Under the pieces are notes generated by a model that saw only the letters and a program-made list of their open reading frames with translations, had not been told where the DNA came from and made no database searches. A stretch of DNA of 64,000 nucleotides from Schlegelella_A sp963778525. Lineage in GTDB: Bacteria; Pseudomonadota; Gammaproteobacteria; Burkholderiales; Burkholderiaceae_C. Below, piece after piece: positions 37,759-49,592 of the stretch. Numbering within the stretch: the first letter of the stretch is position 1; each line of letters begins with the position of its first letter. The DNA lies in NCBI GenBank assembly GCA_963778525.1, contig CAVZUJ010000009.1, forward strand, positions 124,001-188,000, given 5' to 3'. The position numbers and the translations under genes are program-made.

Positions 37759-37773
37759 CGCTCGGCTAGCGGC

Positions 37774-39205
37774 TCAGAGCTGAAAGGCAAGCCAGAGCAG
37801 CAGGCCCTCCGAGAGATCACGCAACAGGCCAGGTTCTTTCGCCATGAAGCGGGCCGCATGGCTTCGCTCCTGCTCGATCCACGCCGCGAAACGCTTGACG
37901 TCGGCCGGCTCGTAGAAGGCCAGCATCAGCTCGTAGTTCAGGAACAGGCTGCGCAGATCGAGGTTGGCCGAGCCCGCCAGCGCCAGTTGGTCGTCGATGA
38001 CGATGGCCTTGGCATGCTGCATCCACGGCAGAAGCCAGATGCGGGCACCGGCGGTGGCCAGGTCGCGCAGCGGCCGATGCCGGGCGACGTCGGCGAGCCG
38101 ATGGTTGGAGCGCGCCGGCAGCACCAGGTCGACCAGCACGCCGCGCCGTGCCGCGAGCGTCAGCGCCATCACCAGGTTGGCGTCCGGAACGAAATAGGGC
38201 GTGACGGCGAGGATGCGCCGGCGCGCCATGAAGCAGCCCGACAGAAGCAGCGACTGCACCGTGTCGTCGACCTGGTCGGGTCCGCTCGGCACCAGTTGTG
38301 CCAACGGTGCGTCCTCGTCGGCGATGACATGCGTGGGTGGCGGGCAGGTCTCCGGCAAGGCAACGCGCGTGGCATAGGCCCAGTCCTTCTCGAACTGCTC
38401 GCAGGCACGCACCGCGAGGGCGCCTTGCAGGTCGAAGCTGAGGTCGTGCCACACCGCGTCGGCCGAAGCGCGGCGGCTTCGCGGTCGGGCCGCCCTCGAA
38501 GTATTCGGCCGCGAAATTGCGACCGCCGCACCAGAGCCGATCGGTATCGGCGACGACCATCTTGCGGTGATTGCGCAGGTTGGCGCGGCCGCGCAGGATG
38601 GAGCGAAAGGGCGGCACGAACTTCACCGTCTCGACGCCGGAGGCGCGCATCCGCCGCACGTCGACGCGGCCGGCCAGCCAGGCGCCGATGCCGTCGATCA
38701 GCAGGCGCACGCGCACGCCCTGCTCGGCCTTGGCGCGCAGGGCGGCGGCGATCTCCTCGCCGAGGCGGTCGCGCGCCAGGATGAAGGTGCAGACGTCGAG
38801 CGATGTCTTGGCGCTGGCGATGACTTCGAGCACCGCACGGCGCGCCTCGCTGCCATCGGCGTGAATGCGCAGGGCCTCGTACGGCGCGGCGGGCGCCAGG
38901 CCCATCGATCGACCGAGCCGGCGCGCCCACATCGACGCCGCTTCGGCTTGGTCGGCGGGCGGCCCGAGCGGCGGTGTCGCCGGCTTCGGGTCGTCGCGCA
39001 TGCGCAGCTTGCGGCTGCCGAACATCAGGAAGATCGGGATCGCGAGGTATGGCAGCAAGGCCAGCGCGACGACCCAGGCGATGGCTGCCGAGGGGTCGCG
39101 CCGCTGCGGCAAGGCGCGTGATGCGCCGACGTAGATGATCAGGCCGAAGGCCACGACGATGCCATGCAAGGTCAGCGCGTGGCGCGCGATGAACTGCAGA
39201 ATCAT
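37774..39205 (-). CDS. cls: Cardiolipin synthase (phospholipase D superfamily; one frameshift)
   Basis: About 476 residues. Two N-terminal TM segments (HALTLHGIVVAFGLIIYVGA and AAIAWVVALALLPYLAIPIF) precede two PLD catalytic motifs, NHRKMVVADTDRLWCGGRN and QHAKAIVIDDQLALAGSANLD. The enzyme joins two phosphatidylglycerols, or PG with PE, to make cardiolipin in the inner membrane. The frame breaks near 38463, one extra G between PPRF and ADAVWHDLSFDLQG. Its ATG lies just beyond the ATP operon terminator, so it has its own promoter within 39206-39286 or receives read-through. Convergent with the E1 gene. Confidence 0.87.
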
Positions 39206-39220
39206 GGCTGGTCGCGACGC

Positions 39221-39258
39221 TGAAAAACAAAACCCGCCGGGCCGGAGCCGGGCGGGTT
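39221..39258 (-). terminator. Rho-independent terminator of the ATP synthase operon
   Basis: Read on the minus strand, AACCCGCC at 39258-39251 pairs with GGCGGGTT at 39238-39231 around a G/C-rich loop, followed by TTTTGTTTTTCA. This is a classical intrinsic terminator, 28 bp after the atpC stop. Confidence 0.9.
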
Positions 39259-39286
39259 CGGCACGAAGCCGCGCTGGCTCACTGCG

Positions 39287-39703
39287 TCACTTCTTGCGGT
39301 ACTTGCGCAAGGCGGCGATCTGCGCCGCCATCTCGGCGAACTCGCCCTGCGCCTTGGCGAAATCGATGTCGCTCTTGGCGTTCTTCATCGCCTCTTCGGC
39401 GGCCTGCTTGGCCTCGTTGGCCTTGGCCTCGTCGAGGTCATGGCCGCGGATCGCGGTGTCGGCCAGCACCGTCACCGAGCCGGGCTGGACCTCGAGGATG
39501 CCGCCGGCGACGAAGACGAACTCTTCCTCGTCGTTGTCGGCGCGCACGATGCGCACCGCGCCCGGCTTGATGCGCGTGATGAGCGGCGTGTGGCGCGGGT
39601 AGATGCCGAGCTCGCCGATCTCGCCGGGCAGGGCGACGAACTTCGCCTCGCCGGAGAAGATCTGCTCTTCGGCGGAGACGACGTCGACTTGGAGCGTTGC
39701 CAT
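39287..39703 (-). CDS. atpC: ATP synthase epsilon subunit
   Basis: This 138-residue subunit starts MATLQVDVVSAEEQIFSGEA and has the N-terminal beta-sandwich (LPGEIGELGIYPRHTPLITR) and C-terminal two-helix domain that couples or inhibits rotation. It is the only ATP synthase gene here, besides atpI, that reads through without a break. Its ATG lies 3 bp after the repaired atpD stop. It is last in the operon, before the terminator. Confidence 0.97.
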   Translation of the reverse strand: MATLQVDVVSAEEQIFSGEAKFVALPGEIGELGIYPRHTPLITRIKPGAVRIVRADNDEEEFVFVAGGILEVQPGSVTVLADTAIRGHDLDEAKANEAKQAAEEAMKNAKSDIDFAKAQGEFAEMAAQIAALRKYRKK

Positions 39704-39706
39704 GGC

Positions 39707-41132
39707 TTACTGGATGGTTCTTCGCCTTTTCGATCGCTTCGTCGATCGTGCCGACCATGTAGAAGGCCTGCTCCGGCAGCGAATCGCATTCGCCGTTGAC
39801 GATCATCTTGAAGCCGCGGATCGTTTCCTTCAGCGGCACGTACTTGCCGGGCGAGCCGGTGAAGACCTCGGCCACGTGGAAGGGCTGCGACAGGAAGCGC
39901 TGGATCTTGCGCGCGCGCGCCACGGCCAGCTTGTCTTCCGGCGCCAGCTCGTCCATGCCGAGAATGGCGATGATGTCGCGCAGCTCCTTGTAGCGCTGCA
40001 GCGTGCCCTGCACCGCACGGGCCGTGTCGTAGTGGTCCTGGCCGACGACGTGCGGGTCGAGCTGGCGCGACGTGGAGTCGAGCGGATCGACCGCGGGGTA
40101 GATGCCGAGCGAGGCGATGTCGCGCGACAGCACGACGGTCGAGTCGAGGTGGGCGAAGGTGGTGGCAGGCGACGGGTCGGTCAGGTCATCGGCCGGCACG
40201 TAGACGGCCTGGATCGAGGTGATCGAGCCGACCTTGGTCGACGTGATGCGCTCCTGCAGGCGGCCCATTTCCTCGGCCAGCGTCGGCTGGTAGCCCACCG
40301 CCGACGGCATCCGTCCGAGCAGCGCGGAGACTTCGGTGCCGGCAAGCGTGTAGCGGTAGATGTTGTCGACGAAGAAGAGCACGTCCTTGCCTTCGTCGCG
40401 GAACGACTCGGCGATCGTCAGGCCGGTCAGCGCGACGCGCAGGCGGTTGCCCGGCGGCTCGTTCATCTGGCCGTAGACCATGGCCACTTTCGACTCGCCG
40501 AGGTTCTCGAGATTCACGACGCCCGAGTCGGCCATCTCGTGATAGAAGTCGTTGCCCTCGCGCGTGCGCTCGCCGACGCCGGCGAACACCGACAGGCCGC
40601 TGTGCGCCTTGGCGATGTTGTTGATGAGCTCCATCATGTTCACGGTCTTGCCGACGCCGGCGCCACCGAACAGGCCGACCTTGCCGCCCTTGGCGAACGG
40701 GCAGACCAGGTCGATCACCTTGATGCCGGTCTCGAGCAGGTCGTGCGAAGGCGAGAGCTCGTCGTACGCCGGGGGCTTGCGATGGATAGCGGCGACCAGC
40801 GTCTGGTCGACCGGGCCGCGCTCGTCGATCGGGTTGCCGAGCACGTCCATGATGCGGCCGAGCGTGGCCGGGCCGACCGGCACCGAGATGCCCTTGCCGG
40901 TGTTGTTGATCACCATGCCGCGACGCAGGCCGTCGGAGGCGCCCAGCGCGATGGTGCGCACCACGCCGTCGCCGAGCTGCTGCTGCACTTCGAGGGTCAG
41001 CGCGGAGCCTTCCATCTTCAGTGCGTCGTAGATCTTGGGCATCGCGTCGCGCGGAAATTCGACGTCGACGACGGCGCCGATGCACTGGACGATCTTGCCT
41101 TGTGCGTGGGCGGTGGTTTGCATGTCAGCCAT
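39707..41132 (-). CDS. atpD: ATP synthase beta subunit (3'-terminal frameshift)
   Basis: This 474-residue catalytic subunit has Walker A GGAGVGKTVNMMELI, GERTREGNDFY with the catalytic Glu, and LFFVDNIYRYTLAGTEVSAL (Walker B region). The DELSEED-type segment reads MDELAPEDK. The frame is open from MADMQTTAHAQGKIVQ to the last few codons. There an extra A (AAG-A-ACC-ATC-CAG-TAA near 39716) removes the stop and makes a false extension into atpC. Repair restores the normal ending and a TAA at 39707-39709. Confidence 0.96.
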
Positions 41133-41185
41133 GTTGGTGTTCCTTCAATCTCTCGATTCGTGTCGTCAGACCGTGTCCGGAGCCG

Positions 41186-42057
41186 CTAAACAGCGGCTGC
41201 ACCGGCGACGATCTCTGAAAGCTCTTTGGTGATCGCGGCCTGGCGCGTCTTGTTGTAGACCAGCTTCAGCTCGCCGATGACGTTGCCGGCGTTGTCGGTG
41301 GCCGACTTCATGGCCACCATGCGTGCCGACTGCTCCGAGGCCATGTTCTCGGCCATGGCCTGGTAGACCAGCGCCTCGAGGTAGCGCACCAGCAACTCGT
41401 CGATCACCACCTTGGCATCGGGCTCGTAGATGTAGTCCCAGCCGTGCTTGCCTTCGTCGATCTGCAGCATCGCCGGCCGACAGCGGCAGCAGCTGCTCGC
41501 ATCATCGGCTCCTGGCGCATCGTGTTGATGAAGCGGGTGTAGCAGAGGTAGACGGCCTTGAGCTTGCCCGCGGCGTAGTCGTCGAGCAGCACCTTGACCG
41601 GGCCGATCAGCCGGTCGAGCGCGGCCGGTCGCCGAGCTGGGTGGCGTGCGACACGACCTTGGCGCCGATGCGGTTCAGGAAGCCCAGGCCCTTGTTGCCG
41701 ATGGCCACGGCCTCGGCCTTCACGCCCTGCCCTTCGAGCTCCTTCAGCTTCAGCGTCACGGCGCGCAGGACGTTGGTGTTGAGGCCGCCGCACAGGCCCT
41801 TGTCGGTGGTGACGACGATGAAGCCGACCGTCTTGGCCGCGTCGTTCGGCAACCATGAACGGGTGCTTGTACTCGGGCGTCGCCTTGGCGAGGTTGGCAG
41901 CGAGGCTGCGCACCTGCTCGGCGTACGGCCGGGCCGCGCGCATGCGCTCCTGCGCCTTACGCATCTTCGAAGCGGCCACCATCTCCATTGCCTTGGTGAT
42001 CTTCTTCGTGTTCTCGACGCTCTTGATCTTGCCGCGGATTTCCTTGCCGGCTGCCAT
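41186..42057 (-). CDS. atpG: ATP synthase gamma subunit (about four indels)
   Basis: This is the rotor shaft of F1. It starts MAAGKEIRGKIKSVENTKKI, the typical N-terminal helix, and ends ITKELSEIVAGAAAV. Between them the reading frame changes at about 41852 (+1), 41620 (-1), 41495 (+1) and 41470 (+1). Each piece continues the family sequence exactly: FIVVTTDKGLCGGLNTNVLR, then RLIGPVKVLLDDY, QLLPLSA and DEGKHGWDYIYEP. Repaired length is about 288 residues. Conservation of every segment argues for sequence errors. Confidence 0.92.
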
Positions 42058-42095
42058 GGATGTTCCTTGCTAGGTCGCTGTGCCGAAGACGCGCT

Positions 42096-43652
<1,557 letters not shown>

Positions 43653-43732
43653 GTCAGTCTCCGTCTGCAATTCGGGCAGGCTGGTTGAAACTCAAGGGTT
43701 CGGGTCGAGACGGATGAGCGCGGCTCGCCGCA

Positions 43733-44285
43733 TCAAGCGGCGAGCGCCGCTTTCATCTGCTCGAGACGGGCGCGGATCGGAGGTGTCGAGCACCTCGTCG
43801 CCGACGATGACGCGAATGCCGCCGATCAGCGTCCGGCTGGACGACGACGATGCGCTTCGAGCTTCGGCCGAAGCGCTTTTCCATGGCCGGCCTTCACGTC
43901 GGCGAGCTGGCCGGCGTCGATCGGGAAGCGCGCTGTCGACGGTGGCCTCGCGACGTGCCGCTGCTGCGCATCGACGAGCGCCTGGAACTGCGCCGCGATC
44001 TCGGGCAAGCGCCACCAGGCGGCCGTTGTCGATCACGGTGCGCAGCAGGTTCTTCGCGGCCTCGCTCGGCAGCTGCGCCCGAAGGCATCCGGGCGACCGA
44101 TGTCAGCAGCTCCAGCACCTGCTGGCGACGACCTTCGGGTTGTCGGCGAACTGGCGCATGGCCGGGTCGGCGGCGACCTGGCCGAACGCTGCCGAGTCTG
44201 CGCCGGCAGCGCGGGCGCGTCTGGCGCCCGATGCCTTGAACAGCGCCTCGGCGTAGGGTCGGGCGATGGTGGCGATCTCGGCCAT
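43733..44285 (-). CDS. atpH: ATP synthase delta subunit (multiple indels)
   Basis: This subunit links F1 to the b-subunit stalk. The start MAEIATIARPYAEALFKA and the end RLEQMKAALAA are both characteristic, and recognisable internal pieces are LPSEAAKNLLRTVIDNGRL and RTLIGGIRVIVGDEVLDTS. The intervening frame changes at least five times. The span is about 15 bp longer than the usual 178-residue gene, so insertions dominate. Exact indel positions cannot be fixed by eye. Confidence 0.85.
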
Positions 44286-44295
44286 GGCAGGTCGC

Positions 44296-44771
44296 TCAAA
44301 GCTCGGTCTTGAGGCGGCCCAGCAGGTCGGCATGGACACGCGCATCGACTTCGCGGCGCAGGATCTGCTCGGCGCCCTTGACGGCCAAGCGCCGCGACCT
44401 GCTCGCGCAGGGCCTCGCGCGCCTTCGTCGATTCCTGTTCCGCTTCGGCGCGGGCCGCGGCGACGATCTTGACGCCTTCTTCGTTGGCCTTGCCCTTGGC
44501 CTCCTCGATCGATCGACTGCGCCAGGCGCTCGGCATCGGCCAGGCGTTGCGCGGCGTCGTTGCGCGCCGACGACAGCTCCTGCTCGACCCGCAGGTTCGT
44601 CGGCGGCCAGCTCGGCCTTGGCCTTGTCGGCGGCGGACAGGCCTTCGCGAATCTTGGCGGCGCGCTCGTCGAGCGCGGCGGTGATCGGCGGCCAGACGAA
44701 CTTCATCGTGAACCACGACCAGGATCAGGAAGACGATCATCTGGATGATCAGGCGTGGAGGTAATGCTCAC
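44296..44771 (-). CDS. atpF: ATP synthase b subunit (about four indels)
   Basis: This membrane-anchored stator stalk starts with GTG 44771 (VSITST), then a single TM segment IIQMIVFLILVV, MKFVWPPITAALDERAAKIR and a long helical stalk IEEAKGKANEEGVKIVAAAR, ending ILRREVDARVHADLLGRL. Breaks are inferred near 44752 (+1, in the N-terminus), 44600 (+1), 44517 (an apparent extra GATC) and 44390 (+1). ATG is the more common start in relatives, so GTG is a choice by position. Confidence 0.87.
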
Positions 44772-44842
44772 GTCGATGCACTCGTTGAAAGTGGCGAAGC
44801 GGCGAGGGCACGCCGAAGCGCGCGCGCTCGCGGACGGTCGGC

Positions 44843-45107
44843 TTACTTCGGCAGGTTGGCGATCTGGGCCAGGAACGGGTTGGCCGTCGTGTACCAGAGC
44901 GCGATACCGGCGCCGATGATGAACGAGGCGTCGATCAGGCCGAGCAGCAGGAAGATCTTGGTCTGCAGCTCGCCCATCAGCTCGGGCTGGCGCGCGGCGG
45001 ACTCGAGGTACTTGCTGCCCATGATGCCGATGCCGATGCAGGCGCCGAGCGCGCCGAGGCCGATGATGAGGCCGGCGGCGACCGCGACGAGAGCTGATGA
45101 GTTCCAT
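44843..45107 (-). CDS. atpE: ATP synthase c subunit (one indel)
   Basis: The proton-carrying ring subunit, about 87 residues when repaired. It starts MELIS, then one extra T (AGC-T-CTC-GTC) near 45092 shifts the frame. The rest reads VAVAAGLIIGLGALGACIGI, MGSKYLESAARQPELMGELQ and IFLLLGLIDASFIIGAGIAL; the ion-binding acid is the Asp in GLIDAS. A strong Shine-Dalgarno AGGAG lies six bases upstream, as expected for the most heavily translated gene of the operon. Confidence 0.93.
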
Positions 45108-45174
45108 GTTGACTCCTAGAGATTTGGTGAAGAGTGAAAAGAAAGAGCGAAAGCGAGACCGGCAGTGCGGCGCG

Positions 45175-46074
45175 TCAGTGCGAGTCGTGCGCCTGGCCGA
45201 TGTAGACGAGCGTCAGCATCATGAACACGAAGGCCTGCAGGGTGATGATCAGGATGTGGAAGATCGCCCAGCACGGTGCCGGCGATGATGTGGCAGCAGC
45301 GCCAGGCCGAAGCCGCCAGCGGTCAGCGTGAAGGCGCCGCCGAGCAGCGCGATCAGCAGGAAGATCAGTTCGCCGGCGTACATGTTGCCGAACAGCCGCA
45401 TGCCGTGCGAGACGGTCTTGGCACGAACTCGATCATCTGCATCGCGAAGTTGACGATCGACAGCAGCAGGAAGCCGATCCAGCTGAGCGGGTTGCTGGTC
45501 AGCTTGACGTTGCCGAACGGCGCCACGCACAGCTCGTGCAGCCAGCCGCCGAGGCCCTTGATCTTGACGTTGTAGATCAGGCACAGGATCAGCACGCCGA
45601 CCGACAGGCCCATCGTGACCGAGAGGTCGGCGGTCGGCACGACGCGCAGGTAGGCGTGCTCCGGGTCGTGGCCGGCCGCGCCGTAGACCCACTTCCAGAT
45701 GCAGGGCAGCAGGTCGACCGGCAGCAGGTCCATCGCGTTCAGCAGGAAGATCCAGACGAAGACGGTGAGGGCGAGCGGCGCGACGAACTTGCGGCTTTGC
45801 GGCGTTGTGGACGATGCCCTTGGCCTCGTTGTCGACCATCTCCAACAGGATCTCGACGGCGGCCTGGAAGCGGCCCGGCACGCCCGAGGTCGCCTTGCGT
45901 GCCGCCCACCAGAGGAAAAGGCAGCCGAGCGCGCCGAGCAGCGCCGAGATGACGACCGAATCGAAGTTGATGACCGAGAAGTCGACCAGCCCCGTCGGGC
46001 TTGCCGGTTCCAAAATGGGTCAGGTGGTGAATGATGTATTCACCGGGCGTCAGCGCGTGCTCTTCGGCTGCCAT
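45175..46074 (-). CDS. atpB: ATP synthase a subunit (about five indels)
   Basis: This membrane stator channel subunit starts MAAEEHALTPGEYIIHHLTH. Conserved parts include DFSVINFDSVVISALLGALG, KATSGVPGRFQAAVEILLEM, WIFLLNAMDLLPVDLLP and SHGMRLFGNMYAGELIFLL, the last with the essential Arg. Breaks are inferred near 45989 (an extra G in GGGG), 45797 (+1), 45421 (-1), 45295 (+1) and 45267 (+1). The C-terminus is AFVFMMLTLVYIGQAHDSH with the stop at 45175-45177. Confidence 0.92.
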
Positions 46075-46108
46075 GTCTGTTGGGTTGTCTATTTGCGGTT
46101 GCTAACTA

Positions 46109-46633
46109 TCACTTCGAACGCTTGCGCCAGAGCAGCGCGAAGCCGTAGGTCTGCATGCACACGACCAGCGTCGCGAGCAGCGCCGGCCAGCTGAGGCCCG
46201 GAACGATACGTGGTGCGACGATGAGCATCGCGACCGAGACCGCCAGCTTCACCATCGCCCAGCCCATCATGCTGACCGCGCTCGTCAACGGCGAGATCGA
46301 GCTGAGCGGGCTCGTTGCGCCGCGCGCCATCAAGGCGCCGGGGACAGCGACGACCGCTGCGCCATACAGCGCCGACTGCGCTGCGACGACGCTGCCCGAG
46401 ACCAGGCCGACGGCTGCTGCCAGGGCAGCGCCGACAGTGACCTGGCTCAGCACCACCCACCATGGCGAGAGGGCCGGCTGGCGCCGCGCGAGGTCTTCGG
46501 CCTCTTCGCGGGACAGGCGCTTGAAGGGCCGTTCTTCGTCGTCGGCCCACGCCGGCCTGGAAGCGCTCCGCCCGTCGCCGCGGATCACCGCGTCGGAGGA
46601 GGGGCGCGGGAAGGCGACTTTCAGCACAGCCAA
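46109..46633 (-). CDS. atpI: ATP synthase subunit I (AtpI)
   Basis: This 172-174-residue membrane protein has four hydrophobic segments (WWVVLSQVTVGAALAAAVGL, AAQSALYGAAVVAVPGALM, MGWAMVKLAVSVAMLIVAP, LLATLVVCMQTYGFALLW). AtpI is the first gene of the operon and is thought to help c-ring assembly or Mg2+ supply. The longest frame starts at TTG 46633. A perfect TATAAT ends 2 bp upstream of it, so the mRNA would start inside the frame. GTG 46627, 8 bp after the -10, is the better start if the message is leaderless. A 60-residue polar N-terminus precedes the first TM. Confidence 0.85.
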   Translation of the reverse strand: MAVLKVAFPRPSSDAVIRGDGRSASRPAWADDEERPFKRLSREEAEDLARRQPALSPWWVVLSQVTVGAALAAAVGLVSGSVVAAQSALYGAAVVAVPGALMARGATSPLSSISPLTSAVSMMGWAMVKLAVSVAMLIVAPRIVPGLSWPALLATLVVCMQTYGFALLWRKRSK

Positions 46634-46635
46634 AG

Positions 46636-46641
46636 ATTATA
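46636..46641 (-). promoter_or_regulatory. ATP synthase operon promoter, -10 TATAAT
   Basis: This is a perfect TATAAT in the extended context GTACGTATAATC, in an A/T-rich island between atpI and the divergent MBL-fold gene. No good -35 is seen at 17 bp, but the upstream TTTGTACG may help. It is the strongest -10 match noted in the window and suits a highly expressed operon. Confidence 0.6.
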
Positions 46642-46685
46642 CGTACAAACCCGCGCGCTTTTGAGCTTGCCGGGGCTCGGCGATC

Positions 46686-47804
46686 ATGAGGCGAATGCGT
46701 CGCCCACGGCCTCATGCACGATCTCTCTTCGTCATCCTTCTTGCCGTCACTGCGAGCGCCGTCGCCTTGAGCGCAGACGAGCCCGTTTCGCCGCCCGCGG
46801 CCCATCACCGCGGCGACCGGTTCCAGAACAACTACCTCGAGTTCGAGCCGCAGGGCCTGGCCGCCCTCCTCAAGTGGCGCATCGATGCGGCGCGCGCCAA
46901 CCTGCCGCGCCCGAGCCCGGCGGCGCCGCGTGTCCCCACCGAGTTAGCCTTCATCGCGGCCAACGCCGGCGCCGCGGGCGCGATGGCGCCTGCCGTCACC
47001 TGGATCGGTCACGCGACCATGCTGGCCCAGATCGGCGGCCACAACATCCTCACCGATCCGGTGTTCTCGGAGCGCAGCTCGCCGCTCTCCTTCGCCGGCC
47101 CGAAGCGGCACGTGGCGCCGGGCCTGGCCCTGAACGAGCTGCCCCATATCGACCTCGTGCTGATCTCGCACAACCACTACGACCACCTCGACGCCGCAAG
47201 CGTCGACGCGCTGGCGGCGCAGCCCGGCGGCTCGCCGCTGTTCGTCGTGCCTCTCGGGATCAAGAGCTGGTTTGCCGAGCGCGGCCTGACCCGCGTCGTC
47301 GAACTCGATTGGTGGCAGTCGACCCGGCTCGGCACCACCGAAGTGTTCTTCGTCCCGTCGCAGCATTGGTCGGGCCGCTCGCTGACCGACAGCATGAAGA
47401 CGCTGTGGGGCGGCTACGCCGTGTTCGCGCCGGACTTCCAGCTCTATTTCGCCGGCGACACGGCGTATTCGCGGGACTTCGCCGACATCCATGCGCGCTT
47501 CGCGGCGCGCCATGGCGTCGGCCGCGGCTTCGACCTGGCGTTGATCCCGATCGGCGCCTACGAGCCGCGCTGGTTCATGCGCGCGCAGCACACGGACCCG
47601 GCCGAGGCAGTGCAGATCCATCTCGATCTGCTGGCGAGCCGCTCGATCGGCATCCACTGGGGCACCTTCCAGCTCAGCGACGAATCGCTCGACGAGCCGC
47701 CACGCGCGCTGGCCAGAGCAGCACGCGAACGCGGGCTGGACAGCGATGCGTTCACGGTCATGGCCGTCGGCGAAACGCGGCGCTTCGCCCGCCGCACCCC
47801 CTGA
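46686..47804 (+). CDS. Exported MBL-fold metallohydrolase (UlaG / NAPE-PLD-like)
   Basis: This 372-residue protein has an N-terminal signal or anchor (LFVILLAVTASAVALSA). The metallo-beta-lactamase fold has WIGHATMLAQIGGHNILTDP, dinuclear metal motif SHNHYDHLD (about 162-169), VPSQHWSGRSLTD, YFAGDTAYSRDF and GIHWGTFQL. This pattern is that of the UlaG/NAPE-phospholipase-D branch, whose members hydrolyse lactones or phosphodiesters; the substrate is not readable. It is divergent from the ATP operon and convergent with the SMP-30 gene. Confidence 0.85.
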   Translation: MRRMRRPRPHARSLFVILLAVTASAVALSADEPVSPPAAHHRGDRFQNNYLEFEPQGLAALLKWRIDAARANLPRPSPAAPRVPTELAFIAANAGAAGAMAPAVTWIGHATMLAQIGGHNILTDPVFSERSSPLSFAGPKRHVAPGLALNELPHIDLVLISHNHYDHLDAASVDALAAQPGGSPLFVVPLGIKSWFAERGLTRVVELDWWQSTRLGTTEVFFVPSQHWSGRSLTDSMKTLWGGYAVFAPDFQLYFAGDTAYSRDFADIHARFAARHGVGRGFDLALIPIGAYEPRWFMRAQHTDPAEAVQIHLDLLASRSIGIHWGTFQLSDESLDEPPRALARAARERGLDSDAFTVMAVGETRRFARRTP

Positions 47805-47811
47805 CCGTCGT

Positions 47812-48728
47812 TCAGGTCGCGAGCGGCGCGGCGCAGGCGGTGGGCAGGCCGGGCACGTCGACATCGAAGGCGAAGACGCATCCGGAATCGGGCAGCGCGC
47901 CTGCTCTTCGGCCGATCGGCCGATGCTCGCGCTGGTGACGTAGATCGTCTGCAGCGACGGCCCGCCGAAGCAAGGCATGGTCGGGCAGAGTCCCGGCACG
48001 CGAACTTCGCGCAGCAGTTCGCCGGCGGGCGAGAAGCGAAGGACGCGCCCACCCTCGTACATCGCGACCCAATAGCAGCCTTCGGCGTCGCAGGCGGCGC
48101 CATCAGGTCGGCCGCCGTAGCCGACGAGCCCGGCCGCGCCCTTGTCTTCGAACTTCGCGAAGACGCGGCGCCTGCTCATCGCGCCGCTCGCCAGGTCGTA
48201 GTCGAAGGCCCAGACGGTGTGCGCGGTCGTATCGGCCCAGTACATCGTCTTCGAGTCCGGGCTCCAGGCCAGGCCGTTGCTGATCGTGATGCCGCTTTGC
48301 CGCTCCGCCAGCCGACCCTGCTCGAAGCAATAGAGGGCGGCCGCGGCCGGGCGACGCTGCTCGTCCATCGAGCCGGCCCAGAAGCGGCCGGCCGGGTCGC
48401 ACTTGCCGTCGTTGAAGCGCGTCGTCGCGGTGTCGTACGGTGCGGCAGCGATCCGTCGGCGGCTGTCCGTGGACGGATCGAAGTGCCAGAGCCCGTCGCG
48501 CAGGGCCAGGAGGAAGCTGCCGTCGGCGCAGGGCGCCGCGCTGCCGACGTCGGTGTGGAACTGCCAGTGCCGAAGCTCGTTCGTCGCCGGCAGGAAGCGA
48601 TACAGGCGGTGCGCCGGAATGTCGCAGTACCAGAGCGCCTCTTCCTTCGCCAGCCACATCGGCCCTTCGCCGAGTTGCGCGGGCGCCGCGACGGCGACAC
48701 GCACGTCCTGATCCGCAATCTCGCGCAT
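47812..48728 (-). CDS. SMP-30/gluconolactonase family lactonase (one frameshift)
   Basis: About 305 residues forming a six-bladed propeller with metal ligands in AQLGEGPMW (Glu), ITISNGLAWSPD (Asn) and the substrate/metal segment TTRFNDGKCDPAGRFWAGSM. Such enzymes open sugar lactones to sugar acids. One base is missing near 47903; restoring it gives SAEEQAALPDSGCVFAFDVD and a stop at 47812. It follows galM by 21 bp on the same strand, suggesting joint sugar metabolism. Confidence 0.87.
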
Positions 48729-48749
48729 CGTCGACTCCTCGCTCGTGTC

Positions 48750-49592
48750 CTAGATGACCGCGATGTCGAGCCGCATCGCGGCTTCCATCGTCTCGCCCGG
48801 CGCCAGCGCGACGAGGCCGTAGCTGGTCGGCTCGGCCATGTGGATCGCGTTGTTCACATGGCTCACCGGCTCGACGCAGAAATAGTCGTGCTCGGGCGGC
48901 GTGTAGACGACGAGGTACGGCAGCTCCGAGACGAGCTGGAGCGAGAAACGCTCGTCGCGAATGCGCGCCGGGCCGCGCCAGCCTTCGAAGCAGTGATCGA
49001 AATCGAGGTGCGACAGATCGGAATCGATGCCGGGCTGCGCGACCTTGCGCGTCGGCAGCTTGGTGGCGTCGGATTCCCAGCGGCTCGACAGCTCGACGTG
49101 CAGGCGGCTGCGCGAACGCTTGACGAAGTACGGATGCCAGCCGAGGCCGGCCGGCTGCTCGATCGTCGCGGTGTTGGTCAGCTGCAGGCGCGCCGAGAAC
49201 GACTCGGGCCCGAGCGTGAAGTACTGGCGCGCCGCGAACGCGAACGGCCAGTCGGCATCGCCCGGATGATCGAGGCCCAGCACCAGCTCGATGGCGCTCG
49301 ACGAGACGATCTGCCACGGCCGCTGCCAACCGATGCCGTGCAGCGAGTGCGGCGAATCGGGCACGTTGGCGCGGGTCGTGTAGTCGTGGCCGCGCCAGCG
49401 GAAGTGGCGATAGCCGAGCCGGTTCGAATAGGGCAGCAGCGGGTACATCGCCGCTTGGCGCGATTCGCTCAGTGCCGTCGGCTCGGTCGAGCGAAGGATC
49501 GGCGTCTCGCGGTACCAGAGGCCGGCCACCGATCCGCCGAGGTCCGGACGCACAGAGAGGCGCAAGGCGCCGGCATGCAGCTCGTGAATCAC
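48750..49592 (-). CDS. Aldose 1-epimerase family protein
   Basis: This 280-residue mutarotase-type enzyme converts alpha and beta anomers of a hexose. Key segments: PYSNRLGYRHFRWRGHDY, SLHGIGWQRPW, catalytic His in AGLGWHPYFVKRS, and the catalytic Glu in FCVEPVSHVNNAIH. The start is GTG 49592 (VIHELHAGALRLSV), overlapping the GNAT stop. With the downstream lactonase it suggests handling of oxidised aldoses, such as galactose or arabinose. The exact sugar is not determined. Confidence 0.88.
   Translation of the reverse strand: MIHELHAGALRLSVRPDLGGSVAGLWYRETPILRSTEPTALSESRQAAMYPLLPYSNRLGYRHFRWRGHDYTTRANVPDSPHSLHGIGWQRPWQIVSSSAIELVLGLDHPGDADWPFAFAARQYFTLGPESFSARLQLTNTATIEQPAGLGWHPYFVKRSRSRLHVELSSRWESDATKLPTRKVAQPGIDSDLSHLDFDHCFEGWRGPARIRDERFSLQLVSELPYLVVYTPPEHDYFCVEPVSHVNNAIHMAEPTSYGLVALAPGETMEAAMRLDIAVI

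Noticed and set aside
39438..41132. ATP synthase beta subunit with a 90-residue C-terminal extension
   Set aside because: The extension is a frameshifted reading of atpC caused by one extra A near 39716; the correct stop follows immediately after repair.
44510..44525. GATC duplication in atpF as a possible programmed or mobile insertion
   Set aside because: It lies inside the region of many small errors and has no target-site or slippery-sequence features.
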